A stretch of DNA of 17,164 nucleotides from an uncultured Bacteroidales bacterium. Its GTDB lineage: Bacteria; Bacteroidota; Bacteroidia; Bacteroidales; WCHB1-69. Numbering within the stretch: position 1 is the stretch's first letter; every line of letters begins with the position of its first letter. Shown piece after piece: positions 7,322 to 15,160 of this stretch. Where the stretch lies: positions 1 to 17,164 of the forward strand of contig CAMJPH010000053.1 in NCBI GenBank assembly GCA_946407715.1, written 5' to 3'. The notes beneath the pieces are model-generated. The model ran no database searches and had not been told where the DNA came from. It was given only the letters and a program-made list of their open reading frames with translations. The translations under genes and the position numbers were made by a program.

Positions 7322-7875
7322 TGTACACACCGAGATATAAAGAAAAATATCAGAATGAGGTCCTTCCCGCTCTGAAAGAACAATTCGGATTCAAATCCGT
7401 GATGCGCGTGCCCAGAATCACCAAGATCTGCCTCAACCAAGGTCTCGGCAAATTCGGCATCGCCGACAAGAAACTCATCGACGCAGGCGTACAGGAAATG
7501 ACCCTCATCGCCGGTCAGAAGGCCGTGCCCACAAAGTCTAAAAAGGACATTTCCAACTTCAAGTTGAGAAAGGGTATGCCCATTGGCGTGCGCGTGACCC
7601 TTCACGGCGACCGCATGTATGAATTCCTCGACCGTCTCATCACGGTCTCCATCCCCCGTATCCGTGACTTCCGCGGCATCAGCGACAAAGGTTTCGACGG
7701 ACGCGGTAACTATACGCTCGGTATTCCCGAACAGATTATCTTCCCCGAAATTGATATCGACAAAGTTTTGAAAATCAATGGTATGGACATCACGTTTGTG
7801 ACCACCGCTCACAACGACAAAGAATGTCTGGCCCTGTTGAAAGAATTCGGCTTACCCTTCAAAAACCAAAAGTAA
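7321..7875 (+). CDS. rplE: 50S ribosomal protein L5 (uL5)
   Basis: The 184-aa protein binds 5S rRNA and forms part of the central protuberance, contacting P-site tRNA. Recognised from [52 protein letters not shown], the [16 protein letters not shown] block, and [19 protein letters not shown]. Normal length. Its start overlaps the rplX stop by one base (TAATG) and has a Shine-Dalgarno-like AGGAG. rpsN follows after 6 nt. Confidence 0.97.
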   Translation: MYTPRYKEKYQNEVLPALKEQFGFKSVMRVPRITKICLNQGLGKFGIADKKLIDAGVQEMTLIAGQKAVPTKSKKDISNFKLRKGMPIGVRVTLHGDRMYEFLDRLITVSIPRIRDFRGISDKGFDGRGNYTLGIPEQIIFPEIDIDKVLKINGMDITFVTTAHNDKECLALLKEFGLPFKNQK

Positions 7876-7881
7876 GTAATC

Positions 7882-8181
7882 ATGGCAAAAGAATCTTTAA
7901 AAGCAAGAGAAATCAAAAGAGCGAAAATGGTCGCTAAATACGCCGCCAAACGCGCGGAACTGAAGAAAATCATGAAAGGCGATGATTACGAAGCAAAAAA
8001 AGCTGCCGATATCGCACTTCAGAAATTACCCCCGAACTCTAACCCGATCCGCATGCACAACCGCTGCAAGCTGAGCGGACGTCCGAAAGGCTATATGCGC
8101 CAATTCGGCCTCTCCCGTATCGACTTCAGAGAGTTGGCACTCGCAGGCAAGATTCCCGGAGTAAAAAAAGCAAGTTGGTAA
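7882..8181 (+). CDS. rpsN: 30S ribosomal protein S14 (uS14), zinc-free long form
   Basis: A 99-aa 30S head protein. Start [20 protein letters not shown] and ending [20 protein letters not shown]...IPGVKKASW match the long bacterial form. It has one Cys where the short zinc form has two CxxC pairs, so it should not bind zinc. It sits in the canonical position between rplE and rpsH, with no Shine-Dalgarno sequence. Confidence 0.97.
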   Translation: MAKESLKAREIKRAKMVAKYAAKRAELKKIMKGDDYEAKKAADIALQKLPPNSNPIRMHNRCKLSGRPKGYMRQFGLSRIDFRELALAGKIPGVKKASW

Positions 8182-8204
8182 ACCTAAATGAAGAAGATTA
8201 AATT

Positions 8205-8603
8205 ATGAATACCGATCCCATTTCAGATTATTTAACTCGTTTGAGAAACGCCATCCGCGCGCATCACGAAGTGGTCGAAATTCCCGCTTCCAACGAGAAG
8301 AAAGCTATAACCAAAATCCTTTTCGACAAAGGTTATATCTTGAACTATAAATTCGAGGATGAAAACATGCCCAAAACGATCAAGATCGCTTTGAAATACC
8401 ATCCTGCAACCAAACAGTCCGCCATCAGCGAGATTAAGCGCGTGAGCCGCCCCGGTCTTCGTAAATACGTTGGCGTTAAGGAGTTACCGTCCGTATTGAA
8501 CGGCCTCGGCATTGCCATCATCTCCACATCCCACGGCATGATGACCGACAAGGAAGCCAAAGCCCAAAATGTCGGCGGGGAAGTAGTTTGTTTCATCAGT
8601 TAA
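8205..8603 (+). CDS. rpsH: 30S ribosomal protein S8 (uS8)
   Basis: The 132-aa central-domain 16S rRNA binder is the spc operon repressor in Escherichia coli. Recognised by DPISDYLTRLRNAIRAHHEVVEIPAS, the middle LKYHPATKQSAISEIKRVSRPGLRKYVG, and the C-terminal core LGIAIISTSHGMMTDKEAKAQNVGGEVVCFI. Normal length. Starts 23 nt after rpsN without a Shine-Dalgarno sequence. Whether it controls this operon cannot be seen from the sequence. Confidence 0.97.
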   Translation: MNTDPISDYLTRLRNAIRAHHEVVEIPASNEKKAITKILFDKGYILNYKFEDENMPKTIKIALKYHPATKQSAISEIKRVSRPGLRKYVGVKELPSVLNGLGIAIISTSHGMMTDKEAKAQNVGGEVVCFIS

Positions 8604-8604
8604 T

Positions 8605-8610
8605 AGGAGG
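8605..8610 (+). promoter_or_regulatory. Strong Shine-Dalgarno AGGAGG before rplF
   Basis: AGGAGG is 8 nt upstream of the rplF ATG and 1 nt after the rpsH stop. The block TTAATAGGAGGAGAA matches the one before rpmC base for base, although the flanking genes are unrelated. Confidence 0.8.
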
Positions 8611-8618
8611 AGAACGTT

Positions 8619-9179
8619 ATGTCAAGAATAGGAAAATTACAAATCGCTATCCCCGCAGGGGTTGAAGTGAAAAGAGACGAAAAATCCAACATCGTTACGG
8701 TGAAAGGACCGAAAGGTGAACTGCAACAATATGTGGATGAACGCATCACTTTCGAAATTGAAGACGGACACCTCCATGTGAAACGCCCGAGCGACTCCAA
8801 ACGCGACCGCTCCATGCATGGTTTGTACAGAGCTTTGCTGAACAACATGATCACCGGCGTCTCCCAAGGCTTCACCAAGAAGATGGAAGTCATCGGCGTT
8901 GGTTATAAGGCTGAAGCAAAAGGCGACCACCAACTCGATATGGGTCTGGGCTACTCCCACAACATCCTGTTCGATTTCCCGAAGGAAATCACCGTGCAGA
9001 CCATCAATGAGAAAGGTAAAAACCCGATCATCATCCTGAACTGCATCGACAAACAGCTGTTGGGCCAGGTGGCAACCAAAATCCGCTCCTACCGTAAACC
9101 CGAACCCTACAAGGGCAAAGGTATCCGCTTCGAAGGAGAGTATGTTAGAAAGAAAGCCGGTAAGTCGGCAGAAAAATAA
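8619..9179 (+). CDS. rplF: 50S ribosomal protein L6 (uL6)
   Basis: The 186-aa two-domain protein lies near the sarcin-ricin loop and the factor-binding site. Typical segments are MSRIGKLQIAIPAGVEV, VTVKGPKGEL, HGLYRALLNNMITGVSQGF, LGYSHNILFDFPK, and the C-terminal IRSYRKPEPYKGKGIRFEGEYVRKKAGK (seen as successive conserved blocks). Normal length. It is 15 nt after rpsH and has a perfect AGGAGG with 8-nt spacing. Confidence 0.97.
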   Translation: MSRIGKLQIAIPAGVEVKRDEKSNIVTVKGPKGELQQYVDERITFEIEDGHLHVKRPSDSKRDRSMHGLYRALLNNMITGVSQGFTKKMEVIGVGYKAEAKGDHQLDMGLGYSHNILFDFPKEITVQTINEKGKNPIIILNCIDKQLLGQVATKIRSYRKPEPYKGKGIRFEGEYVRKKAGKSAEK

Positions 9180-9197
9180 TCGTCAAAATTTGATAAT

Positions 9198-9557
9198 ATG
9201 GCTTACAATAAAAAAGAATATAGAAGAAAAAGGATTAAAAACCGTATCCGCAAGATTGTCAGCGGCACCCAGGTTCGTCCCAGAATGTCCGTCTTCAGAA
9301 GCAATCGCGACATTTATGTGCAAGTTATTGACGATGAGGCCGGCGTAACCCTCGTGTCCGCATCTTCAAAGTTGCCCGATATCGCCTCCCAAAAGATGAC
9401 CAAATGCGAGAAATCCAAACTCGTGGGCAAGGAAATCGCCTCCCGCGCACTCGCAGCCGGCATTAATGAAGTGGTGTTCGACCGCAACGGTTATTTGTAT
9501 CATGGTAGAGTAAAATCTTTGGCAGATGCTGCCAGAGAAGGTGGTCTTAAATTTTAA
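9198..9557 (+). CDS. rplR: 50S ribosomal protein L18 (uL18)
   Basis: A 119-aa 5S rRNA-binding protein of the central protuberance. Shows the basic N-terminal arm ([17 protein letters not shown]), [20 protein letters not shown], and the ending [27 protein letters not shown]. Length is within the normal range. Follows rplF by 18 nt, no Shine-Dalgarno sequence. Confidence 0.97.
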   Translation: MAYNKKEYRRKRIKNRIRKIVSGTQVRPRMSVFRSNRDIYVQVIDDEAGVTLVSASSKLPDIASQKMTKCEKSKLVGKEIASRALAAGINEVVFDRNGYLYHGRVKSLADAAREGGLKF

Positions 9558-9568
9558 TTATCAAAACT

Positions 9569-10087
9569 ATGGCTAACGAAAATATCAAGAAAGTAAAAGC
9601 AGCTGACCTCGAACTCAAAGAGCGCGTGGTCGCCACCAACAGAGTGACTAAAGTGACCAAGGGTGGTCGAATCTTCAGTTTCGCCGTCATCGTGGTCGTT
9701 GGTAATGAGAACGGTATCGTAGGCTATGGTCTTGGTAAAGCCCGCGAGGTTTCCACTGCCATCTCCAAAGGCGTTGAAGATGCGAAAAAGAACCTCATTC
9801 AGGTACCCATCCTGAAGGGAACCATCCCTCATTCAGCCGAAGGTAAGTACAGCGGCGCCAATGTCTTCATGAAACCTGCAGCTCCCGGTACCGGTGTGAT
9901 CGCCGGCGGTGCTATGCGTGCCGTGTTTGAGAGCGTGGGCGTGAAAAACGTGCTCGCCAAGTCTAAAGGCTCCTCCAACCCCCACAGCGTAGTGAAAGCC
10001 ACCATCGGCGCCCTCGCCAAAATGCGCGACGCCTATACCGTGGCACAAGTGCGCGGAGTCAGCCTCGACAAAGTCTTCAACGGCTAA
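9569..10087 (+). CDS. rpsE: 30S ribosomal protein S5 (uS5)
   Basis: The 172-aa protein contributes to decoding fidelity and the mRNA entry channel. The N-terminal dsRBD-like domain shows [20 protein letters not shown] and the [21 protein letters not shown] block; the C-terminal domain shows [21 protein letters not shown] and the ending [15 protein letters not shown]. It is the last gene of this operon: a terminator follows 29 nt later, and rpmD, rplO and secY, which normally come next, are absent. Confidence 0.97.
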   Translation: MANENIKKVKAADLELKERVVATNRVTKVTKGGRIFSFAVIVVVGNENGIVGYGLGKAREVSTAISKGVEDAKKNLIQVPILKGTIPHSAEGKYSGANVFMKPAAPGTGVIAGGAMRAVFESVGVKNVLAKSKGSSNPHSVVKATIGALAKMRDAYTVAQVRGVSLDKVFNG

Positions 10088-10116
10088 TCCAAACGAATCA
10101 CTTCAAATGTTATACT

Positions 10117-10146
10117 AAGGGATGTCCGAAAGGGCGTCCCTTTTTT
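10117..10146 (+). terminator. Rho-independent terminator of the ribosomal operon
   Basis: AAGGGATGTCC (10117-10127) pairs with GGGCGTCCCTT (10132-10142), with two G-U pairs, around a GAAA tetraloop of the stable GNRA type, and is followed by a run of T residues to 10146. This clearly ends transcription after rpsE. Confidence 0.92.
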
Positions 10147-10157
10147 GGCTATTGCCT

Positions 10158-10188
10158 ATTGGCTCTTCATGAAAAAAATGTATATTTG
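10158..10188 (+). promoter_or_regulatory. Consensus Bacteroidota promoter of the helicase gene
   Basis: ATTG (10158-10161), 19-bp spacer, TATATTTG (10181-10188); the ATG is 35 nt downstream. Same geometry as the promoter before rplV. Confidence 0.8.
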
Positions 10189-10223
10189 CACATTAATAAC
10201 TTTAAAACAAAAAATTTAATAAA

Positions 10224-12713
10224 ATGACCAGCGAAAAGAAATTAAAAGCAGACCAACCATTTGTAAATCAAAAACTTCAGTTCGTAGAAGATCTTGTGCT
10301 TCACACAGACGCACACATCTTCTTGACAGGCAAAGCAGGAACGGGAAAGACCACCTTCCTGAAAAGTCTTCCCGCCAAAACCCACAAAAGAATGGTTGTG
10401 GTGGCTCCAACAGGCGTGGCTGCCATAAACGCCGGAGGACAGACCATCCATTCGTTCTTCCAACTACCTTTCGGACCGCAATTACCCGATGGAGCGAATC
10501 TTGCAACAGAACGCAGGATGGAAACCCCATCTCTGCAATTCCAGCGAATCACACGCACGAAACTCAAAATCATGCGAACGCTTGACCTGCTCATTATTGA
10601 CGAAATCAGCATGGTTCGCGCCGATGTGCTGGACGCCGTAGATGCCGTGCTGCGCCGTGCCCGTCACTCGACAAAACCTTTCGGCGGTGTACAATTGCTG
10701 ATGATCGGTGATGTACACCAACTCGCACCCGTGGCCAAACCCGAAGAGTGGGAGCTGCTCGCTCCATACTACAAAACCGTCTATTTCTTCGGCAGCCACG
10801 TTCTACAGAAAACCGACTACCTATGCGTAGAACTGGATCACATCTACCGTCAACACGACAACGAGTTCATCACCCTTCTCAACAAAGTACGCGACAATCA
10901 GTTGGATAACGAATGTCTGCAAATACTCAACTCCCGATACATTCCCGAACTCAAACCATCTGAAGGCTACATCACCCTCACCACCCACAACTATCAAGCC
11001 GACGATATCAACAATACTCGATTATCAGAACTTAACGGCAAAAGCTTGATTTTCAATGCTATGATAGAAGGTGTTTTCCCACAAAGTCTATATCCTTGCA
11101 AAGAGGATTTGGAACTGAAAATCGGGGCGCAAGTGATGTTTGTCAAGAACGACCCGAATCCCGAAAAAGCATATTACAACGGGAAAATCGGAAAACTGAC
11201 AGACTATAACGAAAACACTGGCGAACTGACGGTGACATGCGGCAACGAACACATACCCGTCACCCCCGTAAGATGGCAAAACCTCGACTACACGCTGAAC
11301 GAATCAACACAAGCCATTGAGGAGAAGGAAATTGGAAGCTTCACGCAAATACCGCTGCGGCTCGCATGGGCGGTCACCATCCACAAAAGCCAGGGACTGA
11401 CGTTCGACAAACTAGTGGTGGATGCTAGACAGGCCTTCGCTCACGGGCAGGTTTATGTCGCCCTCAGCCGCTGCACTTCCCTCGAAGGTCTTGTCCTGAA
11501 AACCAAATTGGATGCCAAAACATTAGTCGGAGATGGCATAGTGGATTATTTCGTGGAACAGATGCCGGAAAAAGAACCGTCAAAAGAGAAAGTAGACACG
11601 CTTCGAAAAGCATACGAGCTGGAAACGATTCTGGATCTTTTCGATTTTCGGGATTATTATAGGCTTGTGGGTAAGATCGCAAAGGTGGTGATTGACAACC
11701 GTACCTTGTTTGAGGGAGAATTGGTGCAGGAATTATCAACAATCCGTGACAAATCGAAAACGAAATTGGTAGATGTGTCCCAGAAGTTTGAAAAACAGAT
11801 CCGGACGTTGCATTCTTCCGCGCTTTACGAATCCAATCCTCCTTTGCAGGAACGGCTTCAAAAGGGAACAACTTATTTCAAGGAGGAACTCACCACACAA
11901 TCTGACATGATGCTCAAACTGCCATATAAAACTGACAACAAAAACGTAAACGAACAAATTGAGGATGCTTTAAAACAACTGCGCGAAGTGGTATATGTTA
12001 AAAAACAATGTTTAAGCAACTGCGAACAGAAATTCGATGTTGATCGTTATTACAAAACAAAGGCTGTCAGTTTGCTAGAGTTTGAGCAGAGGGATAAATC
12101 CGCTTTTTCCATCAAAGATGCCGCCATGAATAAAAGTAAGTTGTATGATGTACTGGTGGCTTGGCGTTCGGAAAAGGCCGAAGAAGAAGATGCGGAACTG
12201 TACAAGATAATCCCGAATAAAACGTTGAAAGCCATTGCCAAAGAGAAACCTGTCTCTATGGACGCGTTGAAAGAGATAGAGGGAATGGGGCCTAAACGAT
12301 TGCGCGCTTTTGGAAAAGATTTGGTCAATATGGTGCGGATTTTTTCGGGAATGGAATCACTGGAAGATACAAGTCCTGAAATTGAAATACCCGAAAGAAT
12401 CACTAAAAAACCGAAAGGGACCACGTTTCGTATTACCAAACAGTTGATTGACCAAGGAATGACAGTTGAGGAAATCGCTTCTGAACGAAATCTCACACTA
12501 TCCACGATTTACGGACACATAGCACGATTTGTGGAAGCCGGAGACTATGAAGCCTTTCAGTTTGTGGCAAAAGAGAAAATCACAGTTATTGAAGAGTACT
12601 TCCGTGATACAGAAGACCCATCGTTGGGAAAAGCCAAAGAGGTCTTAGGGGACGATTATGAGTTTTGGGAACTCCGCATCGTACAAGCTGGGATGAATCG
12701 CAAACAAAAATAA
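10224..12713 (+). CDS. PIF1-like helicase with HRDC and C-terminal HTH domains
   Basis: The 829-aa protein is a superfamily 1B DNA helicase. Walker A is GKAGTGKTT (residues 36-44), motif Ia region APTGVAAINAGGQTIHSFF, Walker B LLIIDEISM (122-130), motif III LLMIGDVHQLAPV, and the C-terminal motifs AVTIHKSQGLTFD and QVYVALSRC (UvrD_C_2-like). After a charged linker comes an HRDC domain (about 638-705, with EIEGMGPKRLRAFG) and a helix-turn-helix segment (about 733-800, VEEIASERNLTLSTIYGHI) of the HTH_40 type. ATP-driven DNA unwinding or remodelling is expected; the accessory domains should bind DNA. It is monocistronic with its own promoter. No Shine-Dalgarno sequence is seen. Confidence 0.9.
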   Translation: MTSEKKLKADQPFVNQKLQFVEDLVLHTDAHIFLTGKAGTGKTTFLKSLPAKTHKRMVVVAPTGVAAINAGGQTIHSFFQLPFGPQLPDGANLATERRMETPSLQFQRITRTKLKIMRTLDLLIIDEISMVRADVLDAVDAVLRRARHSTKPFGGVQLLMIGDVHQLAPVAKPEEWELLAPYYKTVYFFGSHVLQKTDYLCVELDHIYRQHDNEFITLLNKVRDNQLDNECLQILNSRYIPELKPSEGYITLTTHNYQADDINNTRLSELNGKSLIFNAMIEGVFPQSLYPCKEDLELKIGAQVMFVKNDPNPEKAYYNGKIGKLTDYNENTGELTVTCGNEHIPVTPVRWQNLDYTLNESTQAIEEKEIGSFTQIPLRLAWAVTIHKSQGLTFDKLVVDARQAFAHGQVYVALSRCTSLEGLVLKTKLDAKTLVGDGIVDYFVEQMPEKEPSKEKVDTLRKAYELETILDLFDFRDYYRLVGKIAKVVIDNRTLFEGELVQELSTIRDKSKTKLVDVSQKFEKQIRTLHSSALYESNPPLQERLQKGTTYFKEELTTQSDMMLKLPYKTDNKNVNEQIEDALKQLREVVYVKKQCLSNCEQKFDVDRYYKTKAVSLLEFEQRDKSAFSIKDAAMNKSKLYDVLVAWRSEKAEEEDAELYKIIPNKTLKAIAKEKPVSMDALKEIEGMGPKRLRAFGKDLVNMVRIFSGMESLEDTSPEIEIPERITKKPKGTTFRITKQLIDQGMTVEEIASERNLTLSTIYGHIARFVEAGDYEAFQFVAKEKITVIEEYFRDTEDPSLGKAKEVLGDDYEFWELRIVQAGMNRKQK

Positions 12714-12748
12714 CGTTGGGTATCCACATTAAATCATAATGTATTTTG

Positions 12749-12756
12749 TATTTTTG
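12749..12756 (+). promoter_or_regulatory. -7 promoter element for the MBL lipoprotein gene
   Basis: TATTTTTG matches TAnnTTTG and lies 27 nt before the ATG. No clear TTG box sits at 19 bp upstream, so this is less certain than the promoters at 4271 and 10158. Confidence 0.5.
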
Positions 12757-12783
12757 CACCATTAATAAAAAAATCCAAAGCGA

Positions 12784-13530
12784 ATGAAAAGAATACTACT
12801 TCCTATTATTTTCGGTCTGTTGACTTCCTGTGGACAAACCAAGGCATCTGACAACACATACGAGACCGACACTTTCGTCACCCCCAGCGGAAAAACCATC
12901 CGATTTCATGCATTGACACACGCCAGCCTCCGCATTGAATTTGACGGAAAAGAAATCGAAATTGACCCCGTCAGCAAATACAACAATCAGGTCATTGATT
13001 ATAAAGCATTTCCCAAGGCCGACTTCATTTTCGTCACCCACGAACACTTTGACCATCTGGACTCCAATGCGATTGCAGCTCTGTCGAAAGAAGGCACAGA
13101 GCTGATCACCAACCAGCGATGCGCCAATATTCTTGGCTACGGAACTGTCATGAAAAATGGAGATAAGATCGTTGTGAATGAATGGTTGACAGTAGAAGCC
13201 GTTCCAGCCTACAACATAACCGAAGGACATCTTCAATTCCATCCACGGGGACGCGACAACGGCTTTATCCTCACCATCGACGGGATGAGGATTTACATTG
13301 CTGGTGACACGGAAGATATTCCCGAAATGACTGACATCAAAGATATTGACATCGCTTTTCTGCCCTGCAACCAGCCCTACACCATGACACCTGAACAATG
13401 CATACGGGCTGCCCGCATCATTCACCCAAAAGTGTTGTTCCCTTACCATTATGGGAAAACAGATGTCAGTGGTCTGTCTGCCAAATTACAAAAGGAGGGT
13501 ATTGAAGTGCGTATCAGGCACTACGAATAA
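12784..13530 (+). CDS. Metallo-beta-lactamase-fold hydrolase, predicted lipoprotein
   Basis: The 248-aa protein opens with a lipoprotein signal peptide: basic MKR, hydrophobic stretch, lipobox L13-T14-S15-C16. The mature part has the UlaG-like MBL arrangement: an early HASLRIEFDGKEIEIDP, the metal site T85-H86-E87-H88-F89-D90-H91, a later AGDTEDIPEM with a metal-ligand Asp, and the C-terminal LFPYHYG with His. A two-metal hydrolase is expected. The substrate cannot be told; UlaG relatives act on lactones, but this superfamily is broad. The usual cytoplasmic UlaG-like proteins lack a lipobox, so the envelope location is notable. It converges on the SDR gene with a shared terminator between them. 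Confidence 0.85.
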   Translation: MKRILLPIIFGLLTSCGQTKASDNTYETDTFVTPSGKTIRFHALTHASLRIEFDGKEIEIDPVSKYNNQVIDYKAFPKADFIFVTHEHFDHLDSNAIAALSKEGTELITNQRCANILGYGTVMKNGDKIVVNEWLTVEAVPAYNITEGHLQFHPRGRDNGFILTIDGMRIYIAGDTEDIPEMTDIKDIDIAFLPCNQPYTMTPEQCIRAARIIHPKVLFPYHYGKTDVSGLSAKLQKEGIEVRIRHYE

Positions 13531-13555
13531 TCCTTCCTCCTGAACGCTATCACAC

Positions 13556-13605
13556 AAAACGCCAACGAATGTATTTTGTACAGAAATACATTCGTTGGCG
13601 CTTTT
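13556..13605. terminator. Bidirectional terminator between convergent genes
   Basis: A perfect 17-bp stem, CGCCAACGAATGTATTT (13560-13576) with its complement (13584-13600), encloses the 7-nt loop TGTACAG. AAAA lies on the left and, after one extra C, TTTT on the right, so a U-tract is produced in both directions. It serves the MBL gene (stop 13530) and the minus-strand SDR gene (stop 13642). Confidence 0.88.
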
Positions 13606-13641
13606 ACGCTTGATCGAATAGTCAAAAATTCCTATTCACCG

Positions 13642-14397
13642 TTACTTCCTTACGATGACGCTGCCGCTGCCTTGGTGGGTGGCGAGGATCAGCACTTCGG
13701 CAATCTGCACGTGGGCGGGCGCGTTAGCAGCATATACAGCTACGTCCGCAATGTCGTCGCCGGTAAGCGGTTTGATGCCCTTATATACGTTGGCCGCACG
13801 TTCCGTGTCGCCATGGAAACGGGTGTTACTGAAATTAGTCTCCACAAGTCCTGGTTTGAGGTTCGTCACCCTGACGGCACTGCTTGCCACATCGATGCGC
13901 AATCCGTCCGTGATGGTTTTCACGGCCGACTTGGTGGCGCAATAGACATTGCCGTTGGCGTACGCGGCATCACCGGCCACCGAACCGATGTTGATGATGT
14001 GCCCCCGGTCGCGCTGTACCATCCCCGGCACGATAAGTCGGGTCATCGTCAGCAAACCCTTGATGTTGGTATCGATCATCGTCTCCCAATCCTCGAAACT
14101 GCCTTCATATTCAGGTTCCAGTCCAAGCGCCAAGCCGGCATTGTTCACCAACACATCGATGTCTTTCCATTCCTCGGGAAGTGCGTTGATGCACTGCGTG
14201 GCTCTCTCGCGATCCCGGACATCGAACACCAATGTCAACACCTGTGTGCCTTTGTCTGTCAGTTCCTTGCGGATCTCTTCCAGCTTCTGCTCATTGCGTC
14301 CGGTCAGAATCAGTTTGTCGCCGTTCTCGGCAAATTTCCTTGCACATCCGAGCCCAATACCGCTCGTAGCACCAGTTACCATTACAATCTTATTCAT
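13642..14397 (-). CDS. Short-chain dehydrogenase/reductase, YdfG-like
   Basis: A 251-aa classical SDR with the cofactor motif T8-G-A-T-S-G-I-G15, N85-N-A-G88, N111, and catalytic S139, Y152 and K156 (YxxxK). R34 after the second strand favours NADP(H). The segments HIINIGSVAGDAAYANGNVYCATK and the ending around PAHVQIAEVLILATHQ resemble Escherichia coli YdfG, which oxidises 3-hydroxy acids such as L-allo-threonine and serine; the substrate here is inferred only. It is a single-gene unit on the minus strand, divergent from gmk and convergent with the MBL gene. Confidence 0.88.
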   Translation of the reverse strand: MNKIVMVTGATSGIGLGCARKFAENGDKLILTGRNEQKLEEIRKELTDKGTQVLTLVFDVRDRERATQCINALPEEWKDIDVLVNNAGLALGLEPEYEGSFEDWETMIDTNIKGLLTMTRLIVPGMVQRDRGHIINIGSVAGDAAYANGNVYCATKSAVKTITDGLRIDVASSAVRVTNLKPGLVETNFSNTRFHGDTERAANVYKGIKPLTGDDIADVAVYAANAPAHVQIAEVLILATHQGSGSVIVRK

Positions 14398-14440
14398 ATT
14401 CAGTATGTTATTTTAAATTGGACAATTTTAATTTCGCTTA

Positions 14441-14448
14441 CAAAAATA
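14441..14448 (-). promoter_or_regulatory. -7 promoter element for the SDR gene
   Basis: On the minus strand these bases read TATTTTTG, 43 nt before the SDR start codon. The -33 box is not clear. Confidence 0.5.
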
Positions 14449-14563
14449 CATTTTTTGTTTTATAGTTGTGAGAGAATCGGTGTTACATTCTGAAATTGAA
14501 GATCTGCTTCCTAAAACATCTCTGAAAAGCTATTCGTTTATCGGTGTATATTCGAAATTTATG

Positions 14564-14571
14564 TACCTTTG
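14564..14571 (+). promoter_or_regulatory. -7 promoter element for gmk
   Basis: TACCTTTG matches TAnnTTTG and lies 19 nt before the chosen ATG of gmk. It supports the start at 14591 over an upstream GTG-type start at 14468, which would place the promoter inside the gene. Confidence 0.55.
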
Positions 14572-14590
14572 CCGCCTAAAACAACCTGAT

Positions 14591-15160
14591 ATGAATGGCA
14601 AAGTAATCATTGTATCCGCGCCGTCGGGAGCCGGAAAGACCTCCATCGTCAAGCATGTACTGCAGTTTCTTCCCGAACTTCGGTTTTCCACCTCTGCCAC
14701 CACCCGAGCAAAGCGCGAAGGCGAAATCAACGGCAAAGACTACCATTTCCTTTCGGTCGATGACTTTAAGAAAGGCATTCGCCACGATGCGTTTTTGGAA
14801 TGGGAAGAGGTCTATGCCAACCAATTCTACGGCACTCTCAAGAGCGAAATCCAGCGTATATGGGATGAAGGCAAGGTCGTGATTTTCGACGTGGATGTGA
14901 AAGGCGGACTCAACATCAAGAAGTACTTCGGCGACAAGGCGTTAGCCATCTTTGTGGAACCCCCTACGGTACAGGAATTAGAGAACCGGCTTCGCAAACG
15001 CGGCACCGAAACCGAAGAATCGTTGCGCAAGCGCGTGGAGAAAGCCGAGTACGAGCTCTCCTTCGCCCCGCAATTCGACAAAATCATCCTCAACGACAAT
15101 CTTGACGACGCTCGGGAGGAGATGCTCCAAACTATCCGTGAATTCCTTGACAAAGAATGA
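14591..15160 (+). CDS. gmk: Guanylate kinase
   Basis: The 189-aa enzyme phosphorylates GMP to GDP with ATP and is essential for GTP and dGTP supply. The P-loop is A10-P-S-G-A-G-K-T17, the GMP-binding region has SATTRAKREGEINGKDYHF and EWEEVYANQFYGT, then FDVDVKGG and the lid RLRKRGTETEE. The length matches the family when starting at MNGKV (14591); residues encoded upstream are not family-like and cover the promoter. Its stop overlaps the next start by 4 nt (ATGA), indicating a two-gene operon with translational coupling. Confidence 0.96.
   Translation: MNGKVIIVSAPSGAGKTSIVKHVLQFLPELRFSTSATTRAKREGEINGKDYHFLSVDDFKKGIRHDAFLEWEEVYANQFYGTLKSEIQRIWDEGKVVIFDVDVKGGLNIKKYFGDKALAIFVEPPTVQELENRLRKRGTETEESLRKRVEKAEYELSFAPQFDKIILNDNLDDAREEMLQTIREFLDKE

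Noticed and set aside
6901..7812. 303-codon minus-strand ORF across rplN-rplX-rplE
   Set aside because: It is opposite three unmistakable ribosomal genes and has low-complexity, shadow-like composition.
13576..14493. 305-codon plus-strand ORF opposite the SDR gene
   Set aside because: It is the antisense shadow of a clear SDR with all catalytic motifs, it starts inside the bidirectional terminator hairpin, and its translation shows no domain.
14468..14590. N-terminal extension of gmk
   Set aside because: It contains the promoter element TACCTTTG, is not family-like, and would overlap the divergent SDR promoter region.
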